Under the pieces are notes generated by a model. It worked only from the letters and a program-made list of their open reading frames with translations. It ran no database searches and was not told the origin of the DNA. Source: Imperialibacter sp. EC-SDR9 (GTDB taxonomy: Bacteria > Bacteroidota > Bacteroidia > Cytophagales > Cyclobacteriaceae). From it: 64,000 nt of DNA. Where the stretch lies: positions 593,857 to 657,856 of the forward strand of contig NZ_LR701637.1 in NCBI RefSeq assembly GCF_902498805.1, given 5' to 3'. This document shows, one piece after another, positions 36,189-45,591 of the stretch (position 1 is the stretch's first letter; each line of letters starts with the position of its first letter). Both the position numbers and the translations under genes were made by a program.

Positions 36189-36210
36189 CCACACCTAAAC
36201 CTACCATGTG

Positions 36211-36232
36211 TTACCCCGATGAACCGGGGTAA
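36211..36232. other. Second hairpin in the uvrA/minus-gene intergenic region
   Basis: TTACCCCG (36211-36218) and CGGGGTAA (36225-36232) form a perfect 8-bp stem with a 6-base loop. There is no T-run on either strand, so it is a structured element rather than a classical terminator. Confidence 0.6.
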
Positions 36233-36268
36233 ACCACCTACTTAAACTAACTACTAACCTTTATGTTT

Positions 36269-36595
36269 TTAGTCTTCCAACATGTAGTAGCTGTTTCCAG
36301 CGTACTCCATCAGGAACTCACTTTTCTTTATCAGTGATCTTTCTTTTGAAGAAGGATCTTTTTCCAACACCTCCTGAAGTGGCTGCTCCAGCAGCACATT
36401 CCAGCTTTCGTCAAACACTACAATTTTATCCTGCAACACAGGAATGTCTTTGACACTTAATTCGTTATTGAGGCTGTTGATGATTTCTGCGATCTCCGCC
36501 TGCGAGAGCTTGTAGGGATTTTTAGCTACAAGGTCGCTCGTGAAGGTGCTTCCTATCAAGACTATACCTGCAATGCTCAAAAAAATACTTTTCAT
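36269..36595 (-). CDS. Small exported protein
   Basis: This 108-residue protein has a signal peptide (MKSIFLSIAGIVLIGSTF, cleavage near VAKN) and then a helical-and-strand body with no known motif (YKLSQAEIAEIINSLNNE, VVFDESWNVLLEQPLQEV). The ATG at 36595 is chosen because the signal peptide starts there; the open frame extends to a TTG at 36649 without support. A TAATTTTG box is centred 65 bases upstream. I do not recognise it. Confidence 0.65.
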   Translation of the reverse strand: MKSIFLSIAGIVLIGSTFTSDLVAKNPYKLSQAEIAEIINSLNNELSVKDIPVLQDKIVVFDESWNVLLEQPLQEVLEKDPSSKERSLIKKSEFLMEYAGNSYYMLED

Positions 36596-36980
36596 AATTT
36601 TGGTCTTTTCCAATTCTTTAACAATGTTCTGTTTCTTGGTTCTGACCAAAATGAACGCAAAATTATATTCTTTGTTTCTTATTTTTACAGAACATATTAA
36701 TGAAGAGGTGCGTTCTGAGGTAAGAAAAGTGAGCGAACTTCGGAAAATGGGACAAGCTTACTCCAGTTTTATTTAAAAAGTACAATTTATGAGCTGATGA
36801 ACCTTGCCAAATTAGCTATGAAGAGAGACGGAAGAGGGGAATATTTTAAGAACTAAGGCGGTCACAATATCAAAATAATAATTGTTGAAATTTAAAAAAC
36901 ACAGAATATAATTCTGGTATAATTTAGCAAAAAAATAGAACAATTATAAGAAGTTAGTCAATGTACCTTTATCTCCTATT
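36596..36980. other. AT-rich intergenic region with a promoter-like box
   Basis: This gap separates the small exported protein (minus) from the NADH dehydrogenase gene (plus). It holds TAATTTTG on the minus strand (36658-36665) and otherwise AT-rich sequence. A 41-residue plus-strand ORF at 36651 has no recognisable protein character and I do not count it as a gene. Confidence 0.5.
36658..36665 (-). promoter_or_regulatory. TAnnTTTG -7 box before small exported protein gene
   Basis: TAATTTTG on the minus strand lies 62 bases upstream of the ATG at 36595. No clear -33 element was found. Confidence 0.4.
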
Positions 36981-38330
36981 ATGTCAGAACAAATAAAAAA
37001 ATCGGGCGATATCATGATTCCTCAGACCTCCAAAAAACGAGTGGTAATCATCGGAGGAGGATTCGGAGGCTTAAAAATAGCGAAAGGTTTGAGGAAAAAA
37101 AACTTTCAGGTAGTTCTTTTTGATCGACACAACTACCACACTTTTCAACCTCTCCTTTATCAGGTGGCTACTGCAGGGCTTGAACCCGACTCTATCGCAG
37201 GTCCTTTGAGAAAGCGACTAAAGAATTTCAAAGACTTCTACTTTCGAATGGCCACGGTTGAGTCTGTCGACACATCTAGGAATTGTATAATTACAGAGAT
37301 TGGAGAACTGACCTATGATTACCTTGTCATAGCCAACGGGTCGCTCACCAACTATTTCGGCGACAGTGAGCTGGAGAGGAATGTTTTTCCGCTCAAGCAA
37401 ATACCCCATGCACTCAACCTGAGAAGCCAGCTTTTGCAGTCATTTGAGAAAGCTGTGTTGCAATCTGACACGGAAGAAAAGCAAAGCCTGATGAACTTTG
37501 TGATTGTCGGAGGCGGCCCCACGGGAGTTGAGCTGGCAGGGGCGCTTGGAGAATTGAAATTGCATGTGCTGCCGAAAGATTACCCTGAGATCAACTTCAA
37601 AAAGATGATGATCTATTTGGTGGAGGGCCTGCCAAGGCTGCTCAATGGAATGAGCCATGAGGCCGGGGAAAACGCTTTCAACTACCTTAAACGATTTGAT
37701 GTGCAGGTGTTGGTTGATAAGCGCTTGAAGTCCTACGACGGGAAAACCGTCGTGTTGGATGACGGCATGAGTATCCCGGCAAGTACGCTGATTTGGGCGG
37801 CCGGTGTAAAAGGCAACATTTTGCCCGGAGTAGCAGATGCCTCTGTTTTCAAAAGCCGTATCAAAGTAGATGAGTATTGCAAGGTGATTGGCACCGACAA
37901 TGTTTATGCCATTGGCGACGTGGCTTATTTCCCTACAGAGGCCTACCCAAATGGCTTGCCCATGCTGGCTCCTGTGGCCATTCAGCAAGGAGCCTTACTT
38001 GCAAAGAACCTTGTCAACCTCGACAAGGGGAAGGAAATGAAGAAATTCGAGTACCTTGATAAGGGCAGCATGGCCACCATTGGAAGAAACAAAGCCGTTG
38101 TCGATTTGCCAGGCAACATAAGAATGAAAGGATTCATCGCCTGGTGGGTTTGGATGTTCATTCACCTGCTGTCCATTATTGGCTTCCGCAACAAGTGGAT
38201 CGTGCTTAGCAACTGGATATGGAATTATTTCACGTTTGACCGAAGCACAAGACTTATCATAAGGCCTTATGTGAAGAAGCCTGCCAGACAAGAAAAAGAA
38301 CCTGAGAAGGAGGAAGTTACCTCCCGTTGA
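36981..38330 (+). CDS. Type II NADH:quinone oxidoreductase
   Basis: This 449-residue flavoprotein has an FAD motif, GGGFGG (residues 25-30), and an NADH motif, VGGGPTGVELAGAL (about 176-190). Membrane-association comes from C-terminal amphipathic/hydrophobic helices (GFIAWWVWMFIHLLSIIGF), as in NDH-2. It transfers electrons from NADH to quinone without pumping protons. The C-terminus adds a charged tail (RQEKEPEKEEVTSR). A downstream ATG at 37014 is a possible alternative start, giving an 11-residue shorter protein. It is monocistronic. Confidence 0.93.
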   Translation: MSEQIKKSGDIMIPQTSKKRVVIIGGGFGGLKIAKGLRKKNFQVVLFDRHNYHTFQPLLYQVATAGLEPDSIAGPLRKRLKNFKDFYFRMATVESVDTSRNCIITEIGELTYDYLVIANGSLTNYFGDSELERNVFPLKQIPHALNLRSQLLQSFEKAVLQSDTEEKQSLMNFVIVGGGPTGVELAGALGELKLHVLPKDYPEINFKKMMIYLVEGLPRLLNGMSHEAGENAFNYLKRFDVQVLVDKRLKSYDGKTVVLDDGMSIPASTLIWAAGVKGNILPGVADASVFKSRIKVDEYCKVIGTDNVYAIGDVAYFPTEAYPNGLPMLAPVAIQQGALLAKNLVNLDKGKEMKKFEYLDKGSMATIGRNKAVVDLPGNIRMKGFIAWWVWMFIHLLSIIGFRNKWIVLSNWIWNYFTFDRSTRLIIRPYVKKPARQEKEPEKEEVTSR

Positions 38331-38423
38331 AAGGGCCCGCTAACGGTTTGAAATTGAGAAACACTCCACTTAACCGGAATGTATTAGACCAAGTGTGGAT
38401 TTTATTTATATTTCGCCCATAAG

Positions 38424-39452
38424 ATGATCAATAAGAGGCGGATATATTGGATTTGTCAGATTGGTGGATGGTCGATTTACGGCTTCAGCAATTTGTTTTT
38501 GCTGTCGACGGCAAAAACACTCACGCTATCCGACATCACCGGACAAATCATTTCGACCGCTTTCTATATTCTTATTACGCACTTTTTAAGAATACTGATG
38601 ATCAGGCGGAATTGGCTGGGCAATTCATGGCCAATTCTTATCCCAAAGGTGATATTTGCCACATTTCTGGTAGGCATTATCGACTACTTCTTTCTATTGG
38701 CGCTTCAGTACAGTCTGGGCACGTTGATGAAGAGTGATTTCAGTTTTGAAACAATGAGTGCGAACGTCCTCATCTCCTGGACACTCACCTTTATTTGGGC
38801 GTTGATTTATTTTACCTTTCATTATTTTGAGAGGTACAACAAGTCTCTTCAGTTTGAAGCAACCATCAACGAAATAGAGCTCAACAACCTGAAGTCGCAG
38901 CTGAACCCGCATTTTATCTTCAATGCACTCAATAGTATCAGAGCCCTTGTTGACGAAAACCCATCGAAGTCGAAAATAGCCATTACACAGCTGTCGAACA
39001 TACTGCGATATTCCCTGATTCTCGACAAAAAGAAGCTTATTCCTTTTCAGGACGAGCTCCAAACGGTAAAGGACTATCTTGCGCTGGAGACCATAAGGTT
39101 TGAAGAAAGGCTTAAGACAGAATTTCAAATCCATCCCGATTCTTATCTTTACATGGTGCCGCCTATGATGATTCAGACATTGGTGGAGAACGGAATTAAA
39201 CATGGCGTGTCGAATCTTAAGCACGGCGGGCATATTAAGGTGACCACGGAAGTGAAAAACAATACACTAATGGTGCAGATCCGAAACAGCGGCTCTTATA
39301 AAAATGGAGTGGTGAGCCCCAACGGGGGCTATGGTCTTCAAAACACCAAACGCCGGTTGAAGCTGATATATGGTAGCGGGGCCTCCTTTGAAATTGCCAA
39401 CGAGGGCACAAACATGGTGTTGACTGAACTAAAATTTCCTGAAACAATTTAA
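38424..39452 (+). CDS. LytS-type sensor histidine kinase
   Basis: This 342-residue protein has four predicted membrane helices in residues 1-140 and a His_kinase (PF06580) domain: phospho-acceptor His163 in QLNPHFIFNALNSI, the N-box LVENGIKHG and the G-box GGYGLQNTKRRL. Its partner response regulator begins 21 bases downstream. LytS/LytTR systems of Bacteroidota have diverse roles, and the signal cannot be read from the membrane part, which has no extracellular domain. Confidence 0.95.
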   Translation: MINKRRIYWICQIGGWSIYGFSNLFLLSTAKTLTLSDITGQIISTAFYILITHFLRILMIRRNWLGNSWPILIPKVIFATFLVGIIDYFFLLALQYSLGTLMKSDFSFETMSANVLISWTLTFIWALIYFTFHYFERYNKSLQFEATINEIELNNLKSQLNPHFIFNALNSIRALVDENPSKSKIAITQLSNILRYSLILDKKKLIPFQDELQTVKDYLALETIRFEERLKTEFQIHPDSYLYMVPPMMIQTLVENGIKHGVSNLKHGGHIKVTTEVKNNTLMVQIRNSGSYKNGVVSPNGGYGLQNTKRRLKLIYGSGASFEIANEGTNMVLTELKFPETI

Positions 39453-39473
39453 TTACTGATAATAGATTTAGAC

Positions 39474-40202
39474 ATGAGAGCACTGATAATCGACGACGAG
39501 AGGTTGGCACGTAAGGAGCTAACAACTCTACTGAGCGTACACAAAGACATTGAACTGATAGGAGAAGCCGTCAATGCTGATGATGCGTTTGAAAAAATCA
39601 ACACCATGCAGCCAGACCTGATTTTCCTGGATATACAAATGCCGGGCAAAACTGGGTTTGAACTTCTTGAGAGCCTTGAAAGAGTGCCAAAAGTTATATT
39701 CACAACGGCGTACGATGAATTTGCCATCAAGGCGTTTCAGTATAATGCGCTCGATTACCTGCTAAAGCCCATACAGCCGGAAAGATTAAACGAAACCGTC
39801 AAGAAACTATTCAACGAAGGAGTAGCACAGGGCGAGGAAGATTTGTCAGGTATGCCTCAGAAAAAGCTGGGCGCTAGCGATCAGGTATTTGTAAAGGATG
39901 GCGACAAATGTTGGTTTGTCAGACTTTCAAACATCAGGTTGTTTGAATCGGATGGCAACTATATAAAGGTCTATTTCGACAACTTCAAACCCATGATTCA
40001 TAAGTCGCTCAACGCTCTTGATGAACGATTGGATGACAGAACTTTCTTCAGGGCAAGCCGCAAGCATATCGTTAATCTCGACTGGGTGGAATCCATAGAG
40101 CCCTGGTTCAATGGTGGCCTAATGGTTCAGCTAAAAGGTGGTGAGAAGGTGGAAGTGAGCAGAAGACAGGCAGCCAAATTCAAAGACATGATGTCTCTGT
40201 AA
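39474..40202 (+). CDS. LytTR-family response regulator
   Basis: This 242-residue response regulator has receiver-domain acidic residues IIDDER at the N-terminus, phosphorylation site Asp53 (IFLDIQMPGKTG) and the Lys in LLKPI, then a C-terminal LytTR DNA-binding domain (about 140-240, ending VEVSRRQAAKFKDMM). It is the cognate of the adjacent sensor. It ends 2 bases before the convergent small gene ends. Confidence 0.95.
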   Translation: MRALIIDDERLARKELTTLLSVHKDIELIGEAVNADDAFEKINTMQPDLIFLDIQMPGKTGFELLESLERVPKVIFTTAYDEFAIKAFQYNALDYLLKPIQPERLNETVKKLFNEGVAQGEEDLSGMPQKKLGASDQVFVKDGDKCWFVRLSNIRLFESDGNYIKVYFDNFKPMIHKSLNALDERLDDRTFFRASRKHIVNLDWVESIEPWFNGGLMVQLKGGEKVEVSRRQAAKFKDMMSL

Positions 40203-40204
40203 GG

Positions 40205-40570
40205 CTACTGCTTCACAATATTGATAATCTCCTTTTCGATGTGCCAGTCCTTGGCAAGGTTTAGCATGGCGGTTGCCTCCATTTCAGTGAGGTAGCCTTT
40301 TTTGTCATTGTCCTGCCACACGGAAAGGAGGTATTTTATTCTTTTCTCTTTCTCAAGCTTGCTTATTACCTTGTTCAGGTATTCCCTGGAGCGGTCAAAG
40401 GCAGAAAGATAGTCCTCAGCAATAAAAGTATTGGCCCATTGCAACTCGTCAAACGCATCGAGCGATTCCGCTGAGTCGTTCAGCATGTTTTGCTCATCTT
40501 CATCTAATCCATGGTAGTGGAAGATAAGCGATTTAAGAAGCATAAAGGCCTTTTTCTCTTCTTTTTCCAT
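40205..40570 (-). CDS. Small hypothetical cytosolic protein
   Basis: This 121-residue all-helical, highly charged protein starts at MEKEEKKAFMLLKS. An AGGA sequence sits about 10 bases upstream of this ATG, supporting it over the TTG at 40597. There is no signal peptide and no membrane helix. The C-terminal LTEMEATAMLNLAKDWHIEKEI could be a protein-interaction helix pair. The gene lies 42 bases downstream of hemW on the same strand and may be co-transcribed. Function is not recognised. Confidence 0.65.
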   Translation of the reverse strand: MEKEEKKAFMLLKSLIFHYHGLDEDEQNMLNDSAESLDAFDELQWANTFIAEDYLSAFDRSREYLNKVISKLEKEKRIKYLLSVWQDNDKKGYLTEMEATAMLNLAKDWHIEKEIINIVKQ

Positions 40571-40612
40571 TCTAATCCTAAGGTGTGCGGCAATCAATCT
40601 CCTTTTTGCTTA

Positions 40613-41737
40613 CTACAGCATAAGTTGAGAAGTGATTTCATCAGCAAAAAGTTTGCCTTTTTTTGTTAAATATAGTGTACTATCGGTTGTAAATAATAAT
40701 GCTTCCCTATGAAGAAGGGAAAGCTCCTTCTCTTTTTCCTTCAAAAGGTCAACACCGAACTTTGTGCCGGCCATTTCAAGGCTGGTGCCCCACATGGTGC
40801 GAAGCGTGGTCAGCAGGTACTCGTTGAAGGCCTGACTGGCTTCAAGCACCTCCACTGTACATGGAATTTTACTACCGCTAACGGCCTTGATATACAAAGC
40901 ATTGTTGGCAATATTGTATTGTCTGGTTGAGCTATTGTAGGAGTGGGCACTTGGACCAATGCCCAGATAGGGTTTTTGTTGCCAATAGGCGGTGTTATGT
41001 TTCGAGTACCTCCCGGGTTTGGCGAAATTAGAGATCTCGTATTGTTCATAGCCAGCCCCTTCCAACACTGAAACCAGCGTTTCAAACTGCTCGGCGGCAA
41101 AATGATCGTCTATCGGGGCCAGCTTGCCCGTTTTTTGCCATTGGCCAAAGGCCGTTTTTTCTTCAATTGTCAGGCAATACGCCGAAATGTGCGGAACATT
41201 TAATTCAATCGCTTTTTGCAGATCATTTTGCCACACTGAGTGATCTCTGAAGGGTATGCCATAAATCAGGTCAATGCTGATGTTCTCAAAACCGGCCTTT
41301 TGTGCAAGCTCTACGCATTTCAGCGCCTGGCTGCTACTATGCGACCGGTTCATAAATCTCAGATGTTCATCCCAAAACGATTGAATCCCGATGCTCAGCC
41401 TGTTGACTCCAAGTTTCTTGAAAGTGTCAAGCTTAGCTGTTGTCAAATCCTCCGGATTAGCTTCCAGCGTCACTTCCGCCACCTTCGCCCACCCAAAGCT
41501 TTCTTTCAATGCGTCAAAAACATGCTGCAAGTCGCCCTCGTCAAGCAGCGACGGTGTTCCACCGCCTAAATAGACGGTTTCTATGGCTTCATTGTTTAAA
41601 TACCCTTTTTGAAGCGTAATTTCATGGCAGATTGATGCAATAAGGTCACTTTTTAGCTTCAGCGAGGTGCTGAAATGAAAGTCGCAATAGTGACATGCCT
41701 GCGAACAAAAAGGAATATGAATGTAAATTCCGGCCAA
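40613..41737 (-). CDS. hemW: Radical SAM protein HemW (coproporphyrinogen III oxidase-like)
   Basis: This 374-residue radical SAM protein has Cys11, Cys15 and Cys18 in IPFCSQACHYCDFHF, the 4Fe-4S motif, and LGGGTPSLL plus SIGIQSF downstream. HemW (formerly HemN-like) is now considered a heme chaperone delivering heme to respiratory enzymes rather than an oxidase. HemN would have the longer N-terminal extension, which is missing here. Its 5' end overlaps the divergent BamA-like gene by 21 bases if that start is right. Confidence 0.93.
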   Translation of the reverse strand: MAGIYIHIPFCSQACHYCDFHFSTSLKLKSDLIASICHEITLQKGYLNNEAIETVYLGGGTPSLLDEGDLQHVFDALKESFGWAKVAEVTLEANPEDLTTAKLDTFKKLGVNRLSIGIQSFWDEHLRFMNRSHSSSQALKCVELAQKAGFENISIDLIYGIPFRDHSVWQNDLQKAIELNVPHISAYCLTIEEKTAFGQWQKTGKLAPIDDHFAAEQFETLVSVLEGAGYEQYEISNFAKPGRYSKHNTAYWQQKPYLGIGPSAHSYNSSTRQYNIANNALYIKAVSGSKIPCTVEVLEASQAFNEYLLTTLRTMWGTSLEMAGTKFGVDLLKEKEKELSLLHREALLFTTDSTLYLTKKGKLFADEITSQLML

Positions 41738-43471
41738 GAGCGTTTACTTTATCCAGCAAAACTAAGCAAAACATTGGGGAGACTCGCAAGCTACCTGTTG
41801 GCATGGGGGACGTTAACTCTTTTCGGTACCACCGAAGCGATGTCGCAGGCATACACAATAAACATTCAACCTGCCGACTCACTGGCTCGTTATGCCCTAA
41901 GAGCCCTGGACAATAGAAAATTTACAGATTCTCTTCAGGTAGTTTCAACCCTTAACCAAATCACCTCGAAGCTCCGGCTCGACGGATACATCTTCGCTGA
42001 TTTTCATGACCTACGTTGGAAAGGTGATACGGTCAACGGATTTCTGTCGGCAGGCAAAAGGCAATACTTGTCTCTCCGAAATGCCAACGACGGCAAACAA
42101 TATTCCTCCTGGAACAACCTTCAAAGCAACGCAACATTCAACAAAGACCTTGAGTCTTACCTCAACAATGGCTATCCATTTGCCAGGCTTTACTTTAAAG
42201 AGGCTACATTTTCGTATGACACCCTTAGAGCCACGCTTGATGTTGAAAAGGGGCCGCAGATTGTTTTTGATTCACTTGTCGTGATTCAGAAGGGCAGAAC
42301 AAAGACCAACTTCCTTCAAAAGTACCTTTTCATAGCTGAGGGCACCCCTTACTCGGAGAGGGCCTTTCAGGGCATCGCTTCAAGAATTAACAACAGCGGA
42401 TATTTAAGAACCACGTCAAGCCCCCAGGTGGAGTTTTATGCTGGTAAGGCGAGAGTTAGTCTTGCTCTCGACGAATTGCATGTCAACCAAATTGATGGAG
42501 TCATTGGGTTTTTGCCGGATCAAAACTCCGAAACGGGCAAGCTGCTGCTAACCGGTCAGGTCGAAACCGACTTGCATAACCTCTTTGGAACTGGTAAACA
42601 TGTGTATTTAAACTGGCAGAACTTCAATGTGGCTTCTCAAAAGCTGGACGTGGCCTACGATCATCCCGTGCTGCTTGGCTCGCCGCTCGATTTTCATGGT
42701 GGTTTTCAGCAGCTCAAACAAGACTCCTCTTTTGTCACCAGATCGGCCCAGGCTGGCTTTAAGCTTCCCATTGGCTATTTTCTGAAGTTTGGGTTTGGGC
42801 TAGACTTCAGACAAAACAGCCTGTTATCGGCTAATCGAATCAGTAGTACCGAGAAATTGGTCAATGCCGATAGCCGCTTGAACCAGTACCAGGTGGCTAT
42901 AACTTATACTCAGCTTGATGACATGCTGCTGCCGTCAAAAGGCATGTCATCGGGACTGACAATTGGCGTTGGTCAAAAAGAGATAGTCAGAAATAGCATA
43001 GTCGATCCCGAGCTATACAATGATGTCCAGCTCAAATCAATCCAGGCGACCATTGAAGGATATCTCGAAAACTATTTGAAGCCGGCGAAGGCTGTTGTTT
43101 TCGCCCAGCAGGTGTATGTGGGCTCCATTCTCAACGACCAGGTTTTCAGGAATGACCTCTTCAGGTTCGGTGGTTTGAGAAGGCTTCGTGGGTTCAACGA
43201 AAATCAATTTTATAGCCAGCACTATGGCGTGGGAGTGGCTGAGCTCAGGTTTTTGTTTCAGGAGGAAAGCTATTTCGTCACATTTGCTGACCAGGGAATT
43301 ATTAGCAGAGAAGCGGGCAGCTGGGTGTATGCTGCTGGGGTAGGAGGGGGCATGGTATTGAAAGTCAACAACGGGATTTTCAGACTGATGCTGGCGGTAG
43401 GAGGCACCAAAGGGCAGCCGATGGACGTAGCTCAGCCCAAAGTTCATTTCGGCTTTGTCAACCGGTTTTAG
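41717..43471 (+). CDS. BamA/TamA-like outer-membrane beta-barrel protein
   Basis: This 584-residue protein has a signal region (LASYLLAWGTLTLFGTTEAMSQA), POTRA-like repeats in about residues 60-260 (FDSLVVIQKGRTKTNFLQKYLFI) and a C-terminal 16-strand-type barrel with RRLRGFNENQF, the loop that inserts into the barrel in Omp85 proteins, ending NRF. The start is uncertain: ATG at 41717 has AAGGA a few bases upstream but overlaps hemW, and an in-frame TTG near 41776 would also keep the signal. It may assemble or translocate outer-membrane or secreted proteins; Bacteroidota carry several Omp85 paralogues. Confidence 0.85.
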   Translation: MNVNSGQERLLYPAKLSKTLGRLASYLLAWGTLTLFGTTEAMSQAYTINIQPADSLARYALRALDNRKFTDSLQVVSTLNQITSKLRLDGYIFADFHDLRWKGDTVNGFLSAGKRQYLSLRNANDGKQYSSWNNLQSNATFNKDLESYLNNGYPFARLYFKEATFSYDTLRATLDVEKGPQIVFDSLVVIQKGRTKTNFLQKYLFIAEGTPYSERAFQGIASRINNSGYLRTTSSPQVEFYAGKARVSLALDELHVNQIDGVIGFLPDQNSETGKLLLTGQVETDLHNLFGTGKHVYLNWQNFNVASQKLDVAYDHPVLLGSPLDFHGGFQQLKQDSSFVTRSAQAGFKLPIGYFLKFGFGLDFRQNSLLSANRISSTEKLVNADSRLNQYQVAITYTQLDDMLLPSKGMSSGLTIGVGQKEIVRNSIVDPELYNDVQLKSIQATIEGYLENYLKPAKAVVFAQQVYVGSILNDQVFRNDLFRFGGLRRLRGFNENQFYSQHYGVGVAELRFLFQEESYFVTFADQGIISREAGSWVYAAGVGGGMVLKVNNGIFRLMLAVGGTKGQPMDVAQPKVHFGFVNRF

Positions 43472-43560
43472 CAAGTGCGGCGCAGCAAGTTTCAGTTAAA
43501 AAACCCAAGTGTTTTGCTTATACAATTTAAGCTATCATTTTTGTGCCGATATGTTCGCCC

Positions 43561-44679
43561 ATGAGTAACTACCGCTATCTGCTACTTCTTTTCTCTTTTT
43601 TTGTTTTGTGCGAAGCCACTGCACAGGACGGCGGTGCTACCCGACGAATTCAGGAGGAAAGGTGGTTTTACAGCACTGAATCCAATAGTTTTGAGCCTTC
43701 TTTCAAGGTGACCTCACCCGATCCGGCACTTGTCGGATTTTATATCCAGCTAAACGGAGATTACCTCCATTTTTTGAGAATATGTGCTCCGATTGGCACT
43801 GCCGTTTGGGTGGATAGCCAGCTTATACTTGGCGAAACACAGGAAGATTGCTTTCAGCTTGATTTGGGCGAATGGCGAAGCCAGTTTGCCAGGGATTCTG
43901 TTTTTGTTGTGCTGCACAAAGACACGGGTTTGCTGTCATCGGCTGACATAACTGCAATCGCTCATGAGGAAAGCGGCGGGACGAATGACAAAGTAATTCT
44001 TCCTGTCAAGCGTTCTATCGACAAGAGAGATCATTTTATACTTTTGTTTACAATAGCCTTCTTAGTCACTACGGGTTTCTTCCGGCTGCAGTTCTCTCGT
44101 ATTTTCCGATCTTTTATCGACCTCAACAGGGTGCTAAGCTTCAGAGTAAGGGATGAAATGGTGAGCGGTTTCCGGCTTCTTTCCACTCCTTCCATCACCA
44201 TACACATGCTGGTTAGTATGTTGGCCGCATTCTTTTTGACTATCGGCCAATCTTACCTGTCTCCGGAGGCTGTCGGCGCCCCAACGCTATCAAACTATAT
44301 TAGCGAATGGGCTGTTTATGCATTGCTTATACTGGCATTCCTGTTGTCGAAGAGGTTCCTCATCCAAATTTTTGGAGAGATCTTCCAAATGAGAGGAGCC
44401 ATCTACCTACAAGTTTTTGAATACCTCCGCACCATTTTTATACTGCTTAGTATCGCACTTTTCGTCTACGTGCTCTTTTTCTATCTTTTCGGAACAGCGT
44501 CACAGTGGCTTATTAGTAATATGGCCGGTTTTGCAATTGCCTTCCTAATTTCCGTTATGCTTTTAATGTTTTATAAATTAGCTTTTGAAACCCGCTATCA
44601 AAAACTTCATTTATTTTCATATCTTTGCGCCACCGAAATATTACCAGCGATTCTTTTGATCAAATGGATGTTTTTTTGA
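43561..44679 (+). CDS. DUF4271 membrane protein
   Basis: This 372-residue protein begins with a signal-type helix (YRYLLLLFSFFVLCEATAQ), has an extracytoplasmic domain of about 140 residues, then six to seven membrane helices (for example DHFILLFTIAFLVTTGFF, SIALFVYVLFFYLFG). It belongs to DUF4271, a Bacteroidota family often found upstream of hemD, as here (42-base gap). ATG at 43561 is chosen over a GTG at 43543 because the signal starts right after. Function is unknown; the position suggests an envelope role linked to the neighbouring hemD and porP. Confidence 0.85.
   Translation: MSNYRYLLLLFSFFVLCEATAQDGGATRRIQEERWFYSTESNSFEPSFKVTSPDPALVGFYIQLNGDYLHFLRICAPIGTAVWVDSQLILGETQEDCFQLDLGEWRSQFARDSVFVVLHKDTGLLSSADITAIAHEESGGTNDKVILPVKRSIDKRDHFILLFTIAFLVTTGFFRLQFSRIFRSFIDLNRVLSFRVRDEMVSGFRLLSTPSITIHMLVSMLAAFFLTIGQSYLSPEAVGAPTLSNYISEWAVYALLILAFLLSKRFLIQIFGEIFQMRGAIYLQVFEYLRTIFILLSIALFVYVLFFYLFGTASQWLISNMAGFAIAFLISVMLLMFYKLAFETRYQKLHLFSYLCATEILPAILLIKWMFF
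44620..44627 (+). promoter_or_regulatory. TAnnTTTG -7 box upstream of hemD, inside DUF4271
   Basis: TATCTTTG lies 94 bases upstream of hemD within the 3' part of the preceding coding region; no -33 was found. Confidence 0.35.
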
Positions 44680-44721
44680 TCGAAAGTGTAGCAGTCACTC
44701 AAAACAGGAAATAGCGCAGAT

Positions 44722-45498
44722 ATGATCTTGGAAGATAAGAGTAGGCTTAAAAAGGTATCAAGTATCTTAGTTTCTCAGCCAAAACCTTCTGACCCAAATT
44801 CCCCATACTTCAAACTTGCAGAGCAATATAATATTAAGGTTGACTTCAGGCCATTTATAAAAATTGAGCCAACCAATATTAAAGAGTTCAGGCAGCAGAA
44901 GGTGGATATTTTGGCACACACAGCCGTGATATTTACCAGCCGAAATGCGGTTGACCACTTTTTCAGGCTCGCTGCTGAAAGCAAGATTGAGATACCAGCT
45001 GACATGAAATATTTTTGTATTTCAGAACAAACAGCAAACTATCTTCAGAAGTACATCGTCATCAGGAAGAGAAAAATCTTTACAGGTCTTCGAACAGCAA
45101 CTGACCTGATAGAGATTATTAAAAAGCACAAAAACGAAAAATACCTTTTCCCATGTTCCGACATAAGGAAGGAAGACATCCCTGTTTTTCTTGAGGAAAA
45201 TGGTTACAAGTTTTCTGAGGCTATCATATACAAAACTGTAGCAAGCGACCTCTCCGATCTTGAGGATGTTTACTACGACATATTGGCCTTCTTTAGCCCA
45301 TCGGGGATCAACTCACTGTTTGTCAACTTTAAGGATTTTAAGCAAAACGATACACGAATTGCAGTGTTTGGTCCTACGACAGCAAAGGCTGCCAGAGATG
45401 CGAACCTGGTGCTCGACATTGAAGCGCCTCTTCCCAATGCCCCTTCTATGACCGGCGCCATTGAGCTCTATATTAAAATGGCAAACGGATTAGCGTAG
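44722..45498 (+). CDS. hemD: Uroporphyrinogen-III synthase
   Basis: This 258-residue protein has the bilobed HemD architecture (two alpha/beta domains with a linker) and the weakly conserved motifs AVIFTSRNAVDHFFRLA (about residues 72-88), LFPCSDIRKEDIPVFLEENG and ILAFFSPSGINSLFVN (about 190). It cyclises hydroxymethylbilane to uroporphyrinogen III in tetrapyrrole synthesis. Gene order DUF4271, hemD, porP is known from other Bacteroidota. Because HemD is poorly conserved overall, confidence rests on this order as well as on the motifs. Confidence 0.88.
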   Translation: MILEDKSRLKKVSSILVSQPKPSDPNSPYFKLAEQYNIKVDFRPFIKIEPTNIKEFRQQKVDILAHTAVIFTSRNAVDHFFRLAAESKIEIPADMKYFCISEQTANYLQKYIVIRKRKIFTGLRTATDLIEIIKKHKNEKYLFPCSDIRKEDIPVFLEENGYKFSEAIIYKTVASDLSDLEDVYYDILAFFSPSGINSLFVNFKDFKQNDTRIAVFGPTTAKAARDANLVLDIEAPLPNAPSMTGAIELYIKMANGLA

Positions 45499-45591
45499 CT
45501 TCAGCTAAGGTTGGCAGGCTTTCAGGTTGTTGTAGAAAGTACTTTAGCTTTTACGCTAGTTTAACTACCTTAACGGCAACGAATAAGCTGC

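Noticed and set aside
36651-36776. 41-residue plus-strand ORF in the intergenic region before the NADH dehydrogenase
   Set aside because: No signal, motif or spacing supports it, and it overlaps the upstream region of the minus-strand small gene.
37440-37988. 182-residue ORF opposite the NADH dehydrogenase gene
   Set aside because: Antisense to a conserved flavoprotein with no protein character of its own.
38694-39233. 179-residue ORF opposite the histidine kinase
   Set aside because: Antisense to the kinase and its conserved H-box region.
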